From contig JBCNJP010000025.1 in NCBI GenBank assembly GCA_039602395.1, positions 57,510,555 through 57,574,554 on the forward strand: DNA of 64,000 nt. Direction: 5' to 3'. A program made the translations under genes and the position numbers. The notes beneath the pieces were generated by a model. The model made no database searches. It was not told where the DNA came from and saw only the letters and a program-made list of their open reading frames with translations. The stretch is from Deinandra increscens subsp. villosa. Lineage: Eukaryota > Streptophyta > Magnoliopsida > Asterales > Asteraceae. Shown piece after piece: positions 34,604 through 46,700 of the stretch (positions within the stretch are counted from its first letter, which is position 1; each line of letters begins with the position of its first letter).

Positions 34604-36214
34604 ATGTTGGATTTTCTTGCATTTGCCGCAATCCAAACGTCAATGCAAGCAATAGTCAACTATGATAATGAAATCGAAATGAGTCAAAAAGTTCCCAAGT
34701 TACTTAAGCTTAAAGATTACCACAATTGGCGAAAAAGGTTCGAGTCTTACATCGGTACATCGGATTGTGACCTTTGGATCGCAATTGATGAAGGGTATAC
34801 TTATCCGGTCGATGGTAATGGTGTTCCGATCATGCAACGAAATCTTAATGTGGATCAAAAGGCAAACTATACACGGGAGTAAAAAGCGTATGGTGCGCTT
34901 ACAATTGCGTTACCGAAAGAATTGTTTCATCAGTTCAAAACCTGCAAGAATTCTAAGGAATTATGGAATGCCTTAAAGGAGCAATGTGAAGGAAACCAGC
35001 AATATAAGAAAAGCGAGAAGAAGGTGTTAAGGAAAAAAATTGACAATTTCAAACATTTGGAAGGCGAAGGAGTGTCTGACTTAATCTCTAGATTCTGTCA
35101 TTTGCAATCTGAGATGGATGTTGGGAGTATTAAGAAAGATGATGATGAACTGAAGGAGAAGTTACTGGAAGCGTTACCGGAAAAATGGGAATCTTATGTG
35201 ATGTTGTTAACACATGATAAGGAATTCTCAAATATGACTTTTCTACAATTGATTGGAAAGCTTCAAGCACCGGATTTGGAAATGAATAATGTAAACAACA
35301 CACCCGCTCAAGTGCAAAATCTAGAATTGTATTATGGTCAAAATGTTGCAACTATTTATGGTAAATCAGGAAAAAGTGTCAATTCAGCACCTGCAACAGA
35401 ATTTGTGGCGGGAGCTGTATCTGAAGGTGGAAACATGTCTAATTCTAAGAACGTTGAGTCGAGGGGTTGTACGGTATACATCCCAGCAAGTAACACTATC
35501 AATGCAAGCAAACTGGATATCTCGGTTAATACTACTAAAGATTCTATGGCCTTGGTGTATGCTCTAGTGTCGTCATACTATGGGGTAATTACTGGAAAAG
35601 TGAGTAATGCTGAGCTCACGGAGGAAGATTATGACCAGGTAAATCCCGATGACTTGGAGTTGATGGACATCAACTGGCAGTTTGCTATGTTATCAAGGAG
35701 AATTAAGAGATTTTTGAAAAAGACCGAAAGAAAAGATCTGAATTCAAAAGGAAGAATTGGGTTTGATAAATCAAAAGTACGGTGTCACAGCTGTTCAAAT
35801 TTTGGACATTTCGCACGGGAGTGTCAACAGCCCAAAAAGCAAAAATATGACAATTCCACACAGAAATCTGATTCTTCTGCTAACCCTAAGTTTACAACAA
35901 TAAATTCAGGGAGTGCTTCTACTTCTAAATCAGATTCGAGTCAAGCTCTAGTTTCACAAAATGATAAAACTTATAATTAGGCTAGTCAATTTTTTGATTC
36001 TTCTGCTTTGATGGTTAAACATGTGCAGGATGAAGATGCTCTAACAGAATCAACATCTGAAGACAATGAAATTAATGATATTTTAGAAACAGTTGAAGAA
36101 AATCTAGCATTTTCTCATGATCAGTTTGCTTTTATGGCACATTCTGTACCTGACAACCAAAGCAGAAACAACAACAGAAAAAGCAAACCCCAGCCGTTAC
36201 TGAACCTGCAGTAA
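34604..36214 (+). pseudogene. Copia gag with two in-frame stop codons
   Basis: Capsid/nucleocapsid protein of the element. It starts at MLDFLAFAAIQ (34604) and keeps one reading frame to 36214, with a TAA at 34880-34882 and a TAG at 35978-35980. It contains the UBN2/DUF4219 gag core: 'KLKDYHNWRKRFESYI' near 34705, 'SKELWNALKEQCEG' near 34955 and 'LLEALPEKWESYVMLL' near 35165. A CCHC knuckle CHSCSNFGHFAREC lies near 35785-35825 and a Lys/Ser-rich tail follows. The gag is the least decayed reading frame of the window's retroelements. Without the two stops it would run about 535 codons. A 161-bp duplication begins at its end (36092). Confidence 0.85.
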
Positions 36215-36403
36215 CTGAACCTGCTACTACTGAACCTGCTACTACTGAACCTGTTGAAGAAAATCTAGCATTTTCTCATGATCAGTTTGCTTTTATGGCA
36301 CATTCTGTACCTGACAACCGAAGCAGAAACAACAACAGAAAAAAAAACAAACCCCAGCCGTTACTGAACCTGCAGTAACTGAACCTGCTACTACTGAACC
36401 TGA
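36092..36403 (+). repeat. 161-bp tandem duplication
   Basis: 36092-36252 and 36253-36403 are near-identical (both start GTTGAAGAAAATCTAGC and include 'TEPATTEPATTEP' coding triplets). Copy 2 has extra A residues in the AGAAAAA run, which changes frame. Confidence 0.85.
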
Positions 36404-38716
36404 AATTGATACAACTATTAGTGTGTCTGAAACAGTTGCGGTAAATGCCTTGATTCATGAGGATGACGATAATGAGCAAGATGATGATGCGGATGATGTA
36501 AATTCTGAAGATAGTTCTGACACCAATAATCCTATAGCGTTCATTACTGTAGGAGCTCAAGAGATACCAGTTAATAAAGGAAGTAAAGAACATCTTGCTT
36601 ACCAAACCAGGATGAACAAGAGCAATGAACGTTACATTGGTCGAGTATGATGAAGATTACAACCCTAATGTTGATTCGGGTAAGGGCAAGGGTAAACAAC
36701 CGGCTACATCCTCTTCTGCATCGAAAACATTAAAAAGGAAGACGGTTGCCACTGCTGGTCGAAGTCGTCCGAAGATGTTGAAACGTACAGAAATCTTACA
36801 AAGACGTTTCAGTAGTGGGTCTTAATCTGGAAACCAATGTTATCTCCACCTCCATTGAATTCTACTCCACTTGCATCATCTGCTGCAATGGAGACAGTTA
36901 TCTCTCAGCTGAATCAGTCAAACATTGTGAGGAGGTATCTTGGATCACAACCTGGATTGACAAGCACAACACCTTCTGCAAGTGTTGGTGCTCAATATGT
37001 CAATCAACGAATTAGAACTTTTTCCGTTCCAGCTACTTCCACTACTACAACTACCACAACACCAGCTTCAACAGAATTTAATATCATTGTTTCTCTGGTT
37101 CGAAATCATTCTCTCAACTGGATATTTTCAATAGTATTCTCACTGATTGTCAGGCACAAATTGCTGACTTAAAAGCTAAAGATGAAGAGAAGACAAAGCT
37201 GATTGATGATCTGAAAGCTAAAGATAAAGCGCAATCAAAACAAATTGTTGAATTGAAAAGAGATTATCAATAGATGAGAAGTGGGAATGAGGCAACGACT
37301 TAAGAGATTATGAAATTGAAAATGGCAAGTTCTTCCCAAGAAGCACAATTATCTCAAATGAATGAGCAGATCAAATTTCTGCTTAGTAAATTTGCTGCTA
37401 GGGGGAGTTGGGATGCAAGGATGATGTGTTACGATACATGAATGATAATCTGGATAATGATGATCCTGAAGGTGCATCTTGAGGAGGATCAGGATCAGCA
37501 GGAGCATCTGGCTCGGCTGCTGGTACCTCATCATATAAGGGGGAGTCTGATCTGGAAAATGTGGCACCGATATCATCCATCCCATCAAATCAAGCTGCCA
37601 AAGATATTCATGAGATTGGTACAATTTTAGAAGATGGGGGGTTTGTTTGTGAACTTACCTAAGCTTAAATTCAAGCCATTTTGTATCTGAATGATAAGGA
37701 GATGAGAAAAGCAACTGAAGCTAAGCCTGAGACTTTTGAATCATTAGTGACTTCAGATGATGACAATTTGTATGATGAAGTTGCGGTTGAAGATTTACCA
37801 AATAGGAGTATCCTTACTTATACTCTAATTTCAACAACAATCAAGATGATGAAGAATTTGAAGGGTTTCCTAGAGGAAAGGGTGATGAAGCTGAGGTAAA
37901 ATTAAATAGGAAAGACACTGAGATGTCAGATGATCCTGTTGCGAAAGAGGCTAAGGAATAGAAACAAAGGAAAGACTATGATGAATATATGAAGATCTTT
38001 CACGCTAACTATGTTCCTCCTCCGAAACAGATAAAACAACGAAGGCATGTGAGGTTCAAGGGTTAGGCATTGGGTGAAATGGTCAACTGGATGTACGATG
38101 ATGGGCTAAATTGTTATGGAATCAAACGAGAGTTGGTATCCAGTATTTGAAGAAAGCTCTTGATTTCAACACGTTGCCAGTCAGGGATGTTCGAGAGTTG
38201 ACAAGAAAACCATTTCTGAACTATGGTGATGGGTGGAAAGGTCTTCACTTCAAGAAACTAGTGGACAACGAATGTCAAAATGCATTTAAGTTTCTGAGGC
38301 CACAGAAGCCAAAAATAAGTGAACATTCGACCAAGAAACATCCGATTACAGGAAAATCGCTGATTGTGCTGACGTTTGAAGGGAAGCCTCGATTGATGAA
38401 AAAGATTCCTTTAAAGAACATGGAATTGAATTTTATCAAGAATTTACACTGGTGGTATTATGACGAGAAAACCAGAGAAGCTATGGTTATGGTTGAAGAA
38501 GATAACAAGGTGATCCGAATATTTGATCCAATGTGGTTGATTAACCTGTCAAGGGCTGACATTGATGAATTAAATCACAGCCAGATATTATTTCATCTAG
38601 ATTATATGGAACAGGTTCTGCAATCTCAAAAGCTGATCCGTATATGCTTCGTGTTCAATATTTATGCTCGAAGAAATCACGAGAAGACTTGGACTGAGAT
38701 GGGAGCTGATGTGTAA
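36253..38716 (+). pseudogene. Accessory ORF region downstream of gag, decayed
   Basis: A discontinuous reading region occupying the place of pol. Segments: an acidic part (36423-36650, DDDDNEQDDDADD type), a basic nuclear-localisation-like part (36660-36810, GKGKGKQP and KRTE), a Ser/Thr-rich part (36840-37100), a short coiled coil (37150-37390, QIADLKAKDEEK type), a second acidic part (37680-37900), and a C-terminal domain of 201 codons open at 38111-38716. That domain is rich in Trp and Leu (FLNYGDGWKGLHF, IKNLHWWYYDEKTREA). It lacks any pol signature. The order acidic / basic / coiled coil / Trp-rich end parallels the accessory ORF at 11653-14068, so both may be one kind of passenger gene. 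Function unknown. Confidence 0.5.
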
Positions 38717-38740
38717 CGATAAAGATCTGACCAGCATGTG

Positions 38741-38751
38741 CCAAGGGGGAG
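38741..38751 (+). promoter_or_regulatory. Polypurine tract
   Basis: CCAAGGGGGAG immediately before the 3' LTR. Confidence 0.8.
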
Positions 38752-38753
38752 TT

Positions 38754-39109
38754 TGTTGATACATGAAATGGCAAGATGCTGGATCAGAACGACAAAAGAA
38801 GTTGAAGAAATCAAGATTCTACATGTTGTACCCGAGCTGACCCGAACTGACATGAAGTGCCAGTTCGGATGGTAGTCCAGTTCGGGTGGCAGTTTCTAGT
38901 ATAAATACGTGTTTGCTTGTAGAATTTTGTAAGTGTTTTCTTAACACTGTTTTTTTCTGGATGTGAAATTCTGAGAGCTCTATAAACTTTGTATTTGATC
39001 TCTGGTTGGTCCGTTATCAATAGAAGTTGAGTTGATTTTCATCGTTTGATTGTTTTCGTTATCGAAATGGCTCGAGTCTAAGCATGATCCTTCCGCACGC
39101 GTACTTTCA
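38754..39109 (+). mobile_element. 3' LTR of the 5.5-kb Copia element
   Basis: 356 bp, TGTTGAT...ACTTTCA. It differs from the 5' LTR by scattered substitutions and a few short indels, including extra sequence around 'gagctgacccgaactgac' near 38835. Confidence 0.92.
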
Positions 39110-39114
39110 GAATC

Positions 39115-39939
39115 CATGAATCGGATAAAGTCGAATTCATATATCGAACATAAATTGAATATCGAGTATCACAAATCAAAACCACAAATTGATCAAAATG
39201 AGACCATAAATTTTGTATTTAATGGCACAAGTTAGATCCATAGATTGAATAAACTGATCATTGGGTAACATTCGTCTAAGCCATAAACAGAGTATTGAAT
39301 GTTGAATCCATGAATCGATGAAGAAGTCGAAATCACGTATTGAAGAAAAGTCGAATACCAAAAAAAATTGAATCCATGATTCAGTTAACAAAATCCAATC
39401 CGTGAATTAAATAACAAAAGGCCAGAGTCATGAACCAATTGTTGAATTAATAATAGTCGAATCATAGATTAACTGGCAAAATTTGAACTCATGAATCAAC
39501 TATTGACTTAACAAGAGTCAAGTCCATGAATTTAAGTAGCAAAAGTTCCCCAAGGTTTATTGTTTGAGTAAAAACAAGTTCCTTGATTAAAATCAAAAGT
39601 GGTTTTAGATTAAATTTGAATATCGCCAATGAAGACGATCAAGAACTTAGTAGTTGAAAAAAGAGCTTACGTAGTGCTTATCGAGCCAACAGAAAATCAT
39701 AACCGACCACAACCATACATTTGAAAAAAAATTTAACATAATCGTGAGCCCAAACATCCACATCATAGGAGGAGAACAGGTTTAGGAACATCGTCACCAT
39801 GGAGGGGGATAAAACCCAAGAGAAAAAGTCGATCTCATAGGAGAGAGTGGTTCTCAAGGGTTAAGGTATGAAGGTAAAAGACTATAAGAGAGGGGTTAAT
39901 AGTTCATAGGTTTTCTGAGGATTGTTTGACAATAAGGTG
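39115..39939 (-). other. Decayed gypsy interior; no gene seen
   Basis: Continuation of the sequence at 33100-33607, with the same 'aatccatgaatcga' and 'cataaattgaat' motifs recurring every 30-60 bases. No open domain. Confidence 0.5.
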
Positions 39940-40210
39940 ACTTGCAACAGGAGTCGCACCAGGTTGAGGTCGATGCGGAAATCGAATCGGTGAACGAGAG
40001 GAAGACCCGATGCGCCTTCAGATAGACTCCACAAGGAAGTTCAGGACATCTGGGATGTCTTATGTCCCCCCTTCTTTATCATGAACTTCTTCAATATAGA
40101 CCAGGATTGCACGTACTCCATACGCAAGTACTTGTGGGCTTTAATGTAGGACATGAGCTTCAGCCTACTGGCTGGTTTATCGTCATGGATCACCTGGACC
40201 TGATCGTCCA
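39940..40210 (-). pseudogene. Relic of the Ty3/gypsy protease - reverse transcriptase linker
   Basis: On the minus strand the order is RLKLMSYIKAHKYLR (about 40160-40115), then a decayed stretch, then FDFRID followed after a one-base frame change by PGATPVASHLIV (about 39985-39925). In Ty3/gypsy polyproteins the same order ('ISxxKAxKxLRK', then 'EFRIDLxPGATPxAxxPY') links the protease to the start of reverse transcriptase. The reverse transcriptase itself does not follow. This relic supports minus orientation for the large gypsy element whose LTR is at 25269-27800. Confidence 0.6.
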
Positions 40211-41069
40211 GGCGGGGTTACGGATGATTTTCTCGAAGCACACAACTTCAACAATAACTGGGGCAAAGATCTTGAGAATAAGTTGAGATGAGAGAAAAAA
40301 TGTTTGGAGGTGCCAGCAGCGAATGATGCCGAGGCATAGCGGCTAATGGTGTAAGGCATTATGCAAACATGACTTGGAGGCTGAGTAAAATAATTAACCT
40401 TGAAAACTTTTGAATTTTGTACGCACGTGGAGTTGTCTACTCGTGAAGTCATGAAGTCATAAACTTATACACATGCAATCCCGTAATCATCTGGACTTAT
40501 AAACTCGTAAATTTCAACACAAGTAAACTCTCAAACGTGCATACCTTGAAAATGCATATGTGAACTTAAAACAATGAAAGCATTAAAATGTGCAAATTTG
40601 GAAGAATCTAGTACATGTAGGTTCATAAACTCGTTAATGTGCAAACTTGCTAACTTGTAAGCACGTAATCCCCAAACTGTGCAAACTTGTAAACTCGTGA
40701 ACCCATCAAGGAGACCCGCCAACATGAAAATGATGTTAAAACGATATGTGTAGATTTTGAAATGATGAACGCAAAAAATTTAGGACTTTCTTGCTTTAAA
40801 ATTCATTTTCCAAAAGAAGTTTGACATGCCAAATGATGAGATTACGAGAGGCTAAAATGAAATACCGTAAATCAGGAACTTGCAAAACTAAGTGGCTAGA
40901 TTTACTAGATAAGCTTAGGGTTGAGGGTATCACTTTGTTTGTGAGCTTGAAGTCGAGATAAGACTAAGCGCATCCTGATTTGTTGAGTGACTAAAGCGTC
41001 ATTTGCAAAGGCCAACCTAGGACACTCCTTGTGAGGATTCGTGAATCGCCATGCAGGGCGTGTCTATTG
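40211..41069. other. Gypsy-flanking repeat-rich stretch; no gene seen
   Basis: From about 40440 to 40730 the words 'aaactcgt(a/g)aa' and 'gcaaacttg' recur irregularly, which looks like a decayed minisatellite. No supported reading frame. Confidence 0.45.
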
Positions 41070-42370
41070 CACTACGTCAAAAATGACCTTTCGCCACTAT
41101 TTATCTGAAAATGCGTAGCCACTGTTTAAAAAAAACGTGGCTAAAGGTCATTCACACTAGCTTTAGCCATACATTTTTTCTACGTGTGACGAAATATATA
41201 GCTTTTCGGGCCTTTTAGCCACACATTTTTCATTCGTGTGACGAAAAACACACATTCTCAGAACCTTTAGCCACACTTTTACAAACAAGTGTGACATTTA
41301 TTAGTCACGTAAAAAAAAGTGTGCCCAAATGTGACCAACAACCACTGTATTTAGAACCTTTAGTCACACTTTAAGAAAATGTGTGACAATTACTAGCTAC
41401 GCTAAAAAAAGCGTGACCAAATATGACCAACTACCATTGTAATGTTTTATTTAAGTGACTAAAACATATTAGATATAGCCACTTATAATTATTTGCATGA
41501 CCAAAAAGTAGTGTTATTAGCCACTTATTTAAAGAAACAGAATTGGTGACTATAATTGATTTTTACTTGTTGCACCCCCTCCCCTAATTTATAGATAATT
41601 ACCATTCAAACCTTTTAATTTTATTTTGGTATATTTTAACCAATAAATTTTTTAAAACAGTTCTTTTTTATATAAAATTACAAAAAAAAATTTATAAAAA
41701 ATAGAACTCTTTAAAAGAACATTTAAAAAAAAAATTATACACGTTTTTAAAAAAACTGAGCGCTCTTTTAGAAAAAAACTAAAAGAAAACTATTTAAAAT
41801 GTTTAAAAAACTTTTTAAAAACTTTTTTTACAAAACCGTTTAAAACACTTAAAAAAACTATTAAAAACGTTTTAAAAAACATGTTAGAAAATGTTTTTAA
41901 ACGGTTTTAAAAAATGAATATCATTTTTTAATTAAAAAAATGGATAAAAAATATTTTCTAATTGTTAAAAAACTTTTTTTTTAATTTGTTTAAAAAACGT
42001 TTAAAAAAATGTTTTAAAAAACTTTTTTTTATAAAGTCTGTTTAAAATGTTTTTTCTTTCTAAACTGAAGAAAAACTCTTTAAAATGTTTAAAAAACTGT
42101 GAAAAAACTTTAAAAAAAAAGAACTCTTATTAAAACGTATTTTAAACAGTTTTAAAAAATGATCATCGTTTTTGTTATTTTATTAAAAAAAGGTTATTTA
42201 AAATAAACTATCTTTATAAAAAATATTTTATAGGGGTGCGATATGATAATTTTTTAAAATAAATCTTAGGAGGGGAGTGCAACAAGTAACTAGGGGGATA
42301 CAAATAGCCTATCCCATAAGTAATTTATAGTCACACATACAATATTAATCAGTGACTAAAAATTTTCAGT
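41070..42370 (+). mobile_element. CACTA-like DNA transposon end
   Basis: It begins CACTACGTCAAAAATGACC at 41070, typical of CACTA (En/Spm) terminal inverted repeats. It is followed by a subterminal array of 'tagccacac(t/a)ttt' and 'gtgtgacgaaa' repeats (41100-41560, and again 42320-42360). Between them, 41580-42230 is extremely A/T-rich with homopolymer runs. I find no matching GTAGTG end in the window and no transposase, so this is one end of a broken or unresolved element. Confidence 0.6.
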
Positions 42371-43551
42371 TCCCGCTTATTAAGTTTTCATTTCCCCCCA
42401 TATCTAATTTTAGTCCCGCGTACGATTCCCCTATCTAATTTCACATTTCACATTCCAATCTAAAATCTCGCCATCAGTTCGTCATTCTCTCCCTCCAACC
42501 TCCATAACCCTAATCGATCTCTCCCACGGCTATCAAAGAAGAACCAGTAGAAGATATCTGATGCTGCATCGATTTCTATCTCCGCTCTAGTCTATATCCT
42601 CTATCCGTAAGTCTTCTCTATGTGACCTAAGATTCTCCATGACCCTTTGTTGTCCCTCCTTCGATATTTGAAGCTCGAAATCCAAAAGAAAACGGAGGGT
42701 TAAATCTCTGAACCCTAGGGATTGCTTACGGCGGCGAAGAAATCAAGTAGCGAAGGAGTGTTTTCTAGGGTTTCAGGTTGCGAAGGAGTGCTCATGTCGT
42801 TCAATCAGGTTGCTAATTTAAAAAGTTTTGTCTGTTATATCTGTGGGTAAATCTTGTTTCCAGAGCAACCCATTTCAACTTCAAAAATGGGGCTTCCATG
42901 TGTTTGTAATGATCTAACCATTTGAGATGCAGTCCAACCGCTGAAAATCTTGTTCCCATTCATCTTAACATTGATATAGATGGTCAAAGGTATAGGGATA
43001 CGTTTATTTGGAACCCTTCTGGTAAGGCATCGACGTTGTTTTTTCTGGAGTGGGTGTTGCTTAGGGCGTCAAACTTGAGGATATTAAGTCAATAACTTAT
43101 TCATTTTTTACCAAATTTCTGAACTTTAATGCTTTCTCACGTATTTGGAATTATGTTATGTGCTCCCATTTTTTTGAATTATTGAAAAGTAGGTAGAGAA
43201 GGAGATGACAGGTTTGATTTTAGAGTTCATATTGAATATGTAGATGGATTAGATTATGTATTGATGGGAATTAGAACAATTGGTGCTTTTGTTCATGATT
43301 GTTCTTTGCCTATTTTCATTGCATTCTTTGCTGATCTTGTTAATTCATCTGGGTCACTCAGAATAGTGAATTGAACTTAATGGTGAACCAGAAATGAGTT
43401 TAAGAAGGTCCCTAAAACAAAATGTAATTTAGTATCCTATGAAGCTTTTCTGTGACAAATCTACAATAAGACTTCCATAGGAATCCCATATTTCTGATCA
43501 AAACAAACACGTAAAGTTACACTATATATTCTTCATTGTCATAAAACTTAA
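42371..43551. other. Unassigned sequence upstream of ORC3
   Basis: After the CACTA subterminal repeats comes a pyrimidine-rich stretch (42440-42620, with 'aaccctaatcgatctctccc') that looks like a plant 5' untranslated region, then AT-rich sequence. No open frame longer than about 60 codons can be supported. It could be the CACTA gene's leader or a captured gene fragment. Confidence 0.4.
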
Positions 43552-43736
43552 TTACTGTATATATGTAGAATTTCGTTGGTGGTTGAAAAAAAAAAGAATT
43601 ATGTGGATGTTCACGGTGTAGGGTTAGACAATTCGCGACGCCATCCCCCTTCCTTCCCGGCTGACTGAGTTTCCCGCCAAAAATACAAAGGTAAAGCCGA
43701 AGGCGGCAGAACCCTAGCAGCAGCAGCAGCAGCTCC
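43552..43736 (+). promoter_or_regulatory. ORC3: ORC3 proximal promoter / 5' untranslated region
   Basis: It contains TTTCCCGCCAAAA at 43670-43682, a perfect match to the plant E2F/DP consensus TTTSSCGC, 55-67 bases before the start codon. Origin-complex genes are known E2F targets at the G1/S transition, so this fits the gene. A CAG run (43717-43734) precedes the ATG. The whole segment is copied at 60206-60386, with the E2F site intact at 60324. Confidence 0.75.
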
Positions 43737-46700
43737 ATGGCAGCTGGCGAAGCGTCTCTTCCTCATATCTCCGATACTGATCTCAAGGTATTTATTTTCT
43801 TCCTCTTTTATGTTAACTTCTTCACCATCTCCAAGTTAAATCTCAAGCTCCTCCGGCACTCAAATTTAAAGCAATTTCTTATATCCTCATATCTAGTTCA
43901 ACTTGAATATACAATTTCACCATCAGTGAGTAGTGAATCTATTGTATCGGTATATAATTGATCGAAATTCACATTTCCACTAGGAAGCAACGCCTGTGTT
44001 TGAAATCATATTTCGCACACAAGGCTTTAATTAATTCAGGGGGCTGTTGGCAGTTACCATTCACGGTGTGGAAACCCTATAATAAATAGCATCAGGTTGA
44101 AACTTGATTGAATCTGATGTTGATTTTTTTTCTTCACTTCACAGCCATTTTTTGTGCTCCACAAAGCGTTAGCCAGTCAACAACATGTTAGAAAATCAGG
44201 TGGAAGGGGTAGTAGAAAAGTGAAGACTAATTTGTCATCTTCATTGGCTGCTAGTGATGAATCTCAACTTTTGGATGATCAGTTGCACGAGAACTCAAAA
44301 ATGAAAATTTTTGACAATGCCTGGGTGAAAATCGAATCAACCATTAAGGTTAAACTCTCTCTCTCTGTTGTATCATGTATGCTCTTTCTGTATTTGTGAA
44401 ACATGATGTTGAACTCTTTCTCATTTTGTTGTTTGTCTATTGATGTAATCATTTTGTATTGCAGGATGTTTTGCATAACATTCACACTGATGTATTCAAT
44501 GAGATAAATAGTTGGGTACAAAAATCATTTGGTGCAATTTGTTCCGGTGGCAAGCTTGATACCAACAGAGCCAGTTGTTCATACCCAGTTGTAACTGACG
44601 TGGCATTGAAACAAATTTCCACTGCTCTTGTGGTCATGGGTAAGTTCCGGCTAAATTCAAGCAATTTGAGTTATTAGTTTGCTAGGAAATCCGACATACA
44701 TTAATGAATACATAAACTAAACATGTAAGTTTTAAATTTTAAATTAGGGATGATGTATGTTGAGTTCACCAAAGTATTCAACTTTTTTAATTAATGACGC
44801 ATTCACACATATGTTCGAACTACTATACGTAGCCTAAGTATGTATCTGGTTTCATTCATATTTATTTTGCTCATAAACTTGTTGGGTGAAGAAAATGATT
44901 TAAAAAGCTTTTGAAAGACAAAAATGTATTTGATTAGGTGTCAATATTCTATAAGTTAAATCTCTATCCTATCATAACATTAAGGAGATTCATGTCATTT
45001 TTTTCTGGATTATAATTATTGAAGGGGATAGCGTATGTGGAGACCATCCAAGTATCCACATTTTTCCCATTAAGTCGATAAATTACTTTGTTGGTTTCCC
45101 TATGGTGCATGGGGATTTCAGTTATGGGATCCAGTATGTGAGGGATAGGGAGATGGGTATTATTGTAAACTCGTTTTCAAAGAAAAAGGGACCCGCAACA
45201 ATGGATGTACGCAAGGTTATACTGGGACAGGTGGTTGAGGGCAAGTGTAGAAGCCTACCTAGGATTAGATGGGACAGCTGAAGGGTGAAAGTGTTGCATT
45301 GTTTAGGTATAAGGTCATGTTGGGAGGGGCATCTGGAAGTTGCGGTGATGCAAACTTCTTAGATTTCTTGCTTCTTGCTTCTTGCTTTATGTATTGCTCT
45401 ATTAGCCTGTTATGGTTGATCTTATTATCTTGCCCGCTTCAAAAATCCAGCCTTGCTTCCTATCTTGATTGGAGCCTTTTTGCTTCTATTCTTGCCTATT
45501 TCTAGTTGCGGATCTACCAATTGATGGTTTCAATTTGATAATCAGAGGAAGAAAACCTTTTTCAAAACACTTTCTATTAGACAAGCAAGATACAAATTGG
45601 AAGGAATAAAACCTAACCTCTAGACCTTTATTTATACTAAGAAAACTTAACTCCCAAGCCTTAAGATATCCGATCTATCCCTTGGCCGACATACCCTTTT
45701 GGCCGACTTATTCCTCGGCTGATTTTTCTTAGCCGACTTAAACTAAGCAAAAACAAAACAAAACAAATTAAACCCTTAATTAATAAACTGTACAGAATTA
45801 GTCCTCCAACAGGGGCTCTGTTTACTTTAATGTTTAGTGTATATCGCTTTCATGTGTTCAGTGTATATCGCTTCCATGCTTCTGTTTCTTCTATGCATGT
45901 CTTGTATGGTTTGCTTGTACCTAGTGTATGCTGCAAGCTTTAGGTAATTATATAATAATATAAGGATATTTTTGGAGCCGAGGGCATCTTTGGGAGTAGC
46001 CTCTTTACCTGTTAGGGTAAAGATAAGGTGTGCCCTAATCCCACCCTCCTTTAACCCGACCTTTGAGTGAGATTTGCTAGGTATGTTTGTTTGTTTCATT
46101 TGTTTGTTTCTGTTAGAATTCACAGATAACCAAAGAAGTTGAATGGTTGACTGATAGGTTAAAATTATTTTTTTTGTAAAAAAAAAAAAACTCATGGGCA
46201 TATTCATCATTTGGCAAGTTTTTTCTTGCCGCAGTTGGCATAAAATGAAACACGATTAGTACTTGAGTGACTTGAAAAGTTCAAATGTTTTTCTCATGGT
46301 TCATCTAAAGATTAAATGCTGCCTCTCTGATTTGCAGGCAACATAGAATTTGTTGATGATCTTCAGACATTTGCGGATCTGGGTGTACATTTACACTCCC
46401 ATGGTTACCACGTGGCAAACCTGTCATCAGTTGATTTTTCAGCCAAGAGTGGAATAGGTGGTTGTTTGAGAAGTTTATTAAGGCAAATCTTCAATGGTGG
46501 CATTGATGTAAGATTTGTGATTTTTATTTTAAAGACTGTTCTTTCAGTATACGACTCTTAATTCTTTCTGTTTATTTTAATGTTAACAGGCAGCTGACAT
46601 GTCTATCTTAGCATCTTGGTATATGGAGCATGATAATTTTAAAAGCCCAGTGGTAGTTATTATTGAAGATATGGATAGGTGCAGTGGATCTGTACTTTCT

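Larger units (their letters stand above)
33613..39109 (+). mobile_element. 5.5-kb non-autonomous Copia element
   Basis: Complete element: LTRs 33613-33954 and 38754-39109, perfect GAATC duplications (33608-33612 and 39110-39114), a primer site at 33957 and a polypurine tract at 38741-38751. It carries a gag with two in-frame stops (34604-36210) and, where pol should be, a decayed accessory ORF region (36250-38716). There is no protease, integrase, reverse transcriptase or RNase H, so it moved using enzymes supplied by another element. It is inserted in the interior of the decayed gypsy element. Confidence 0.92.

Noticed and set aside
36282..36605. Minus-strand 107-codon frame, Ile/Leu/Phe-rich
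   Set aside because: It is the antisense of the acidic GAA/GAT-rich accessory coding region; the hydrophobic look comes from codon complementarity.
45827..46210. Minus-strand 127-codon frame in ORC3 intron 3, partly repeated at 62559-62831
   Set aside because: Present in both copies only because the intron was duplicated. No recognisable domain, and the two frames differ by several changes including their start.
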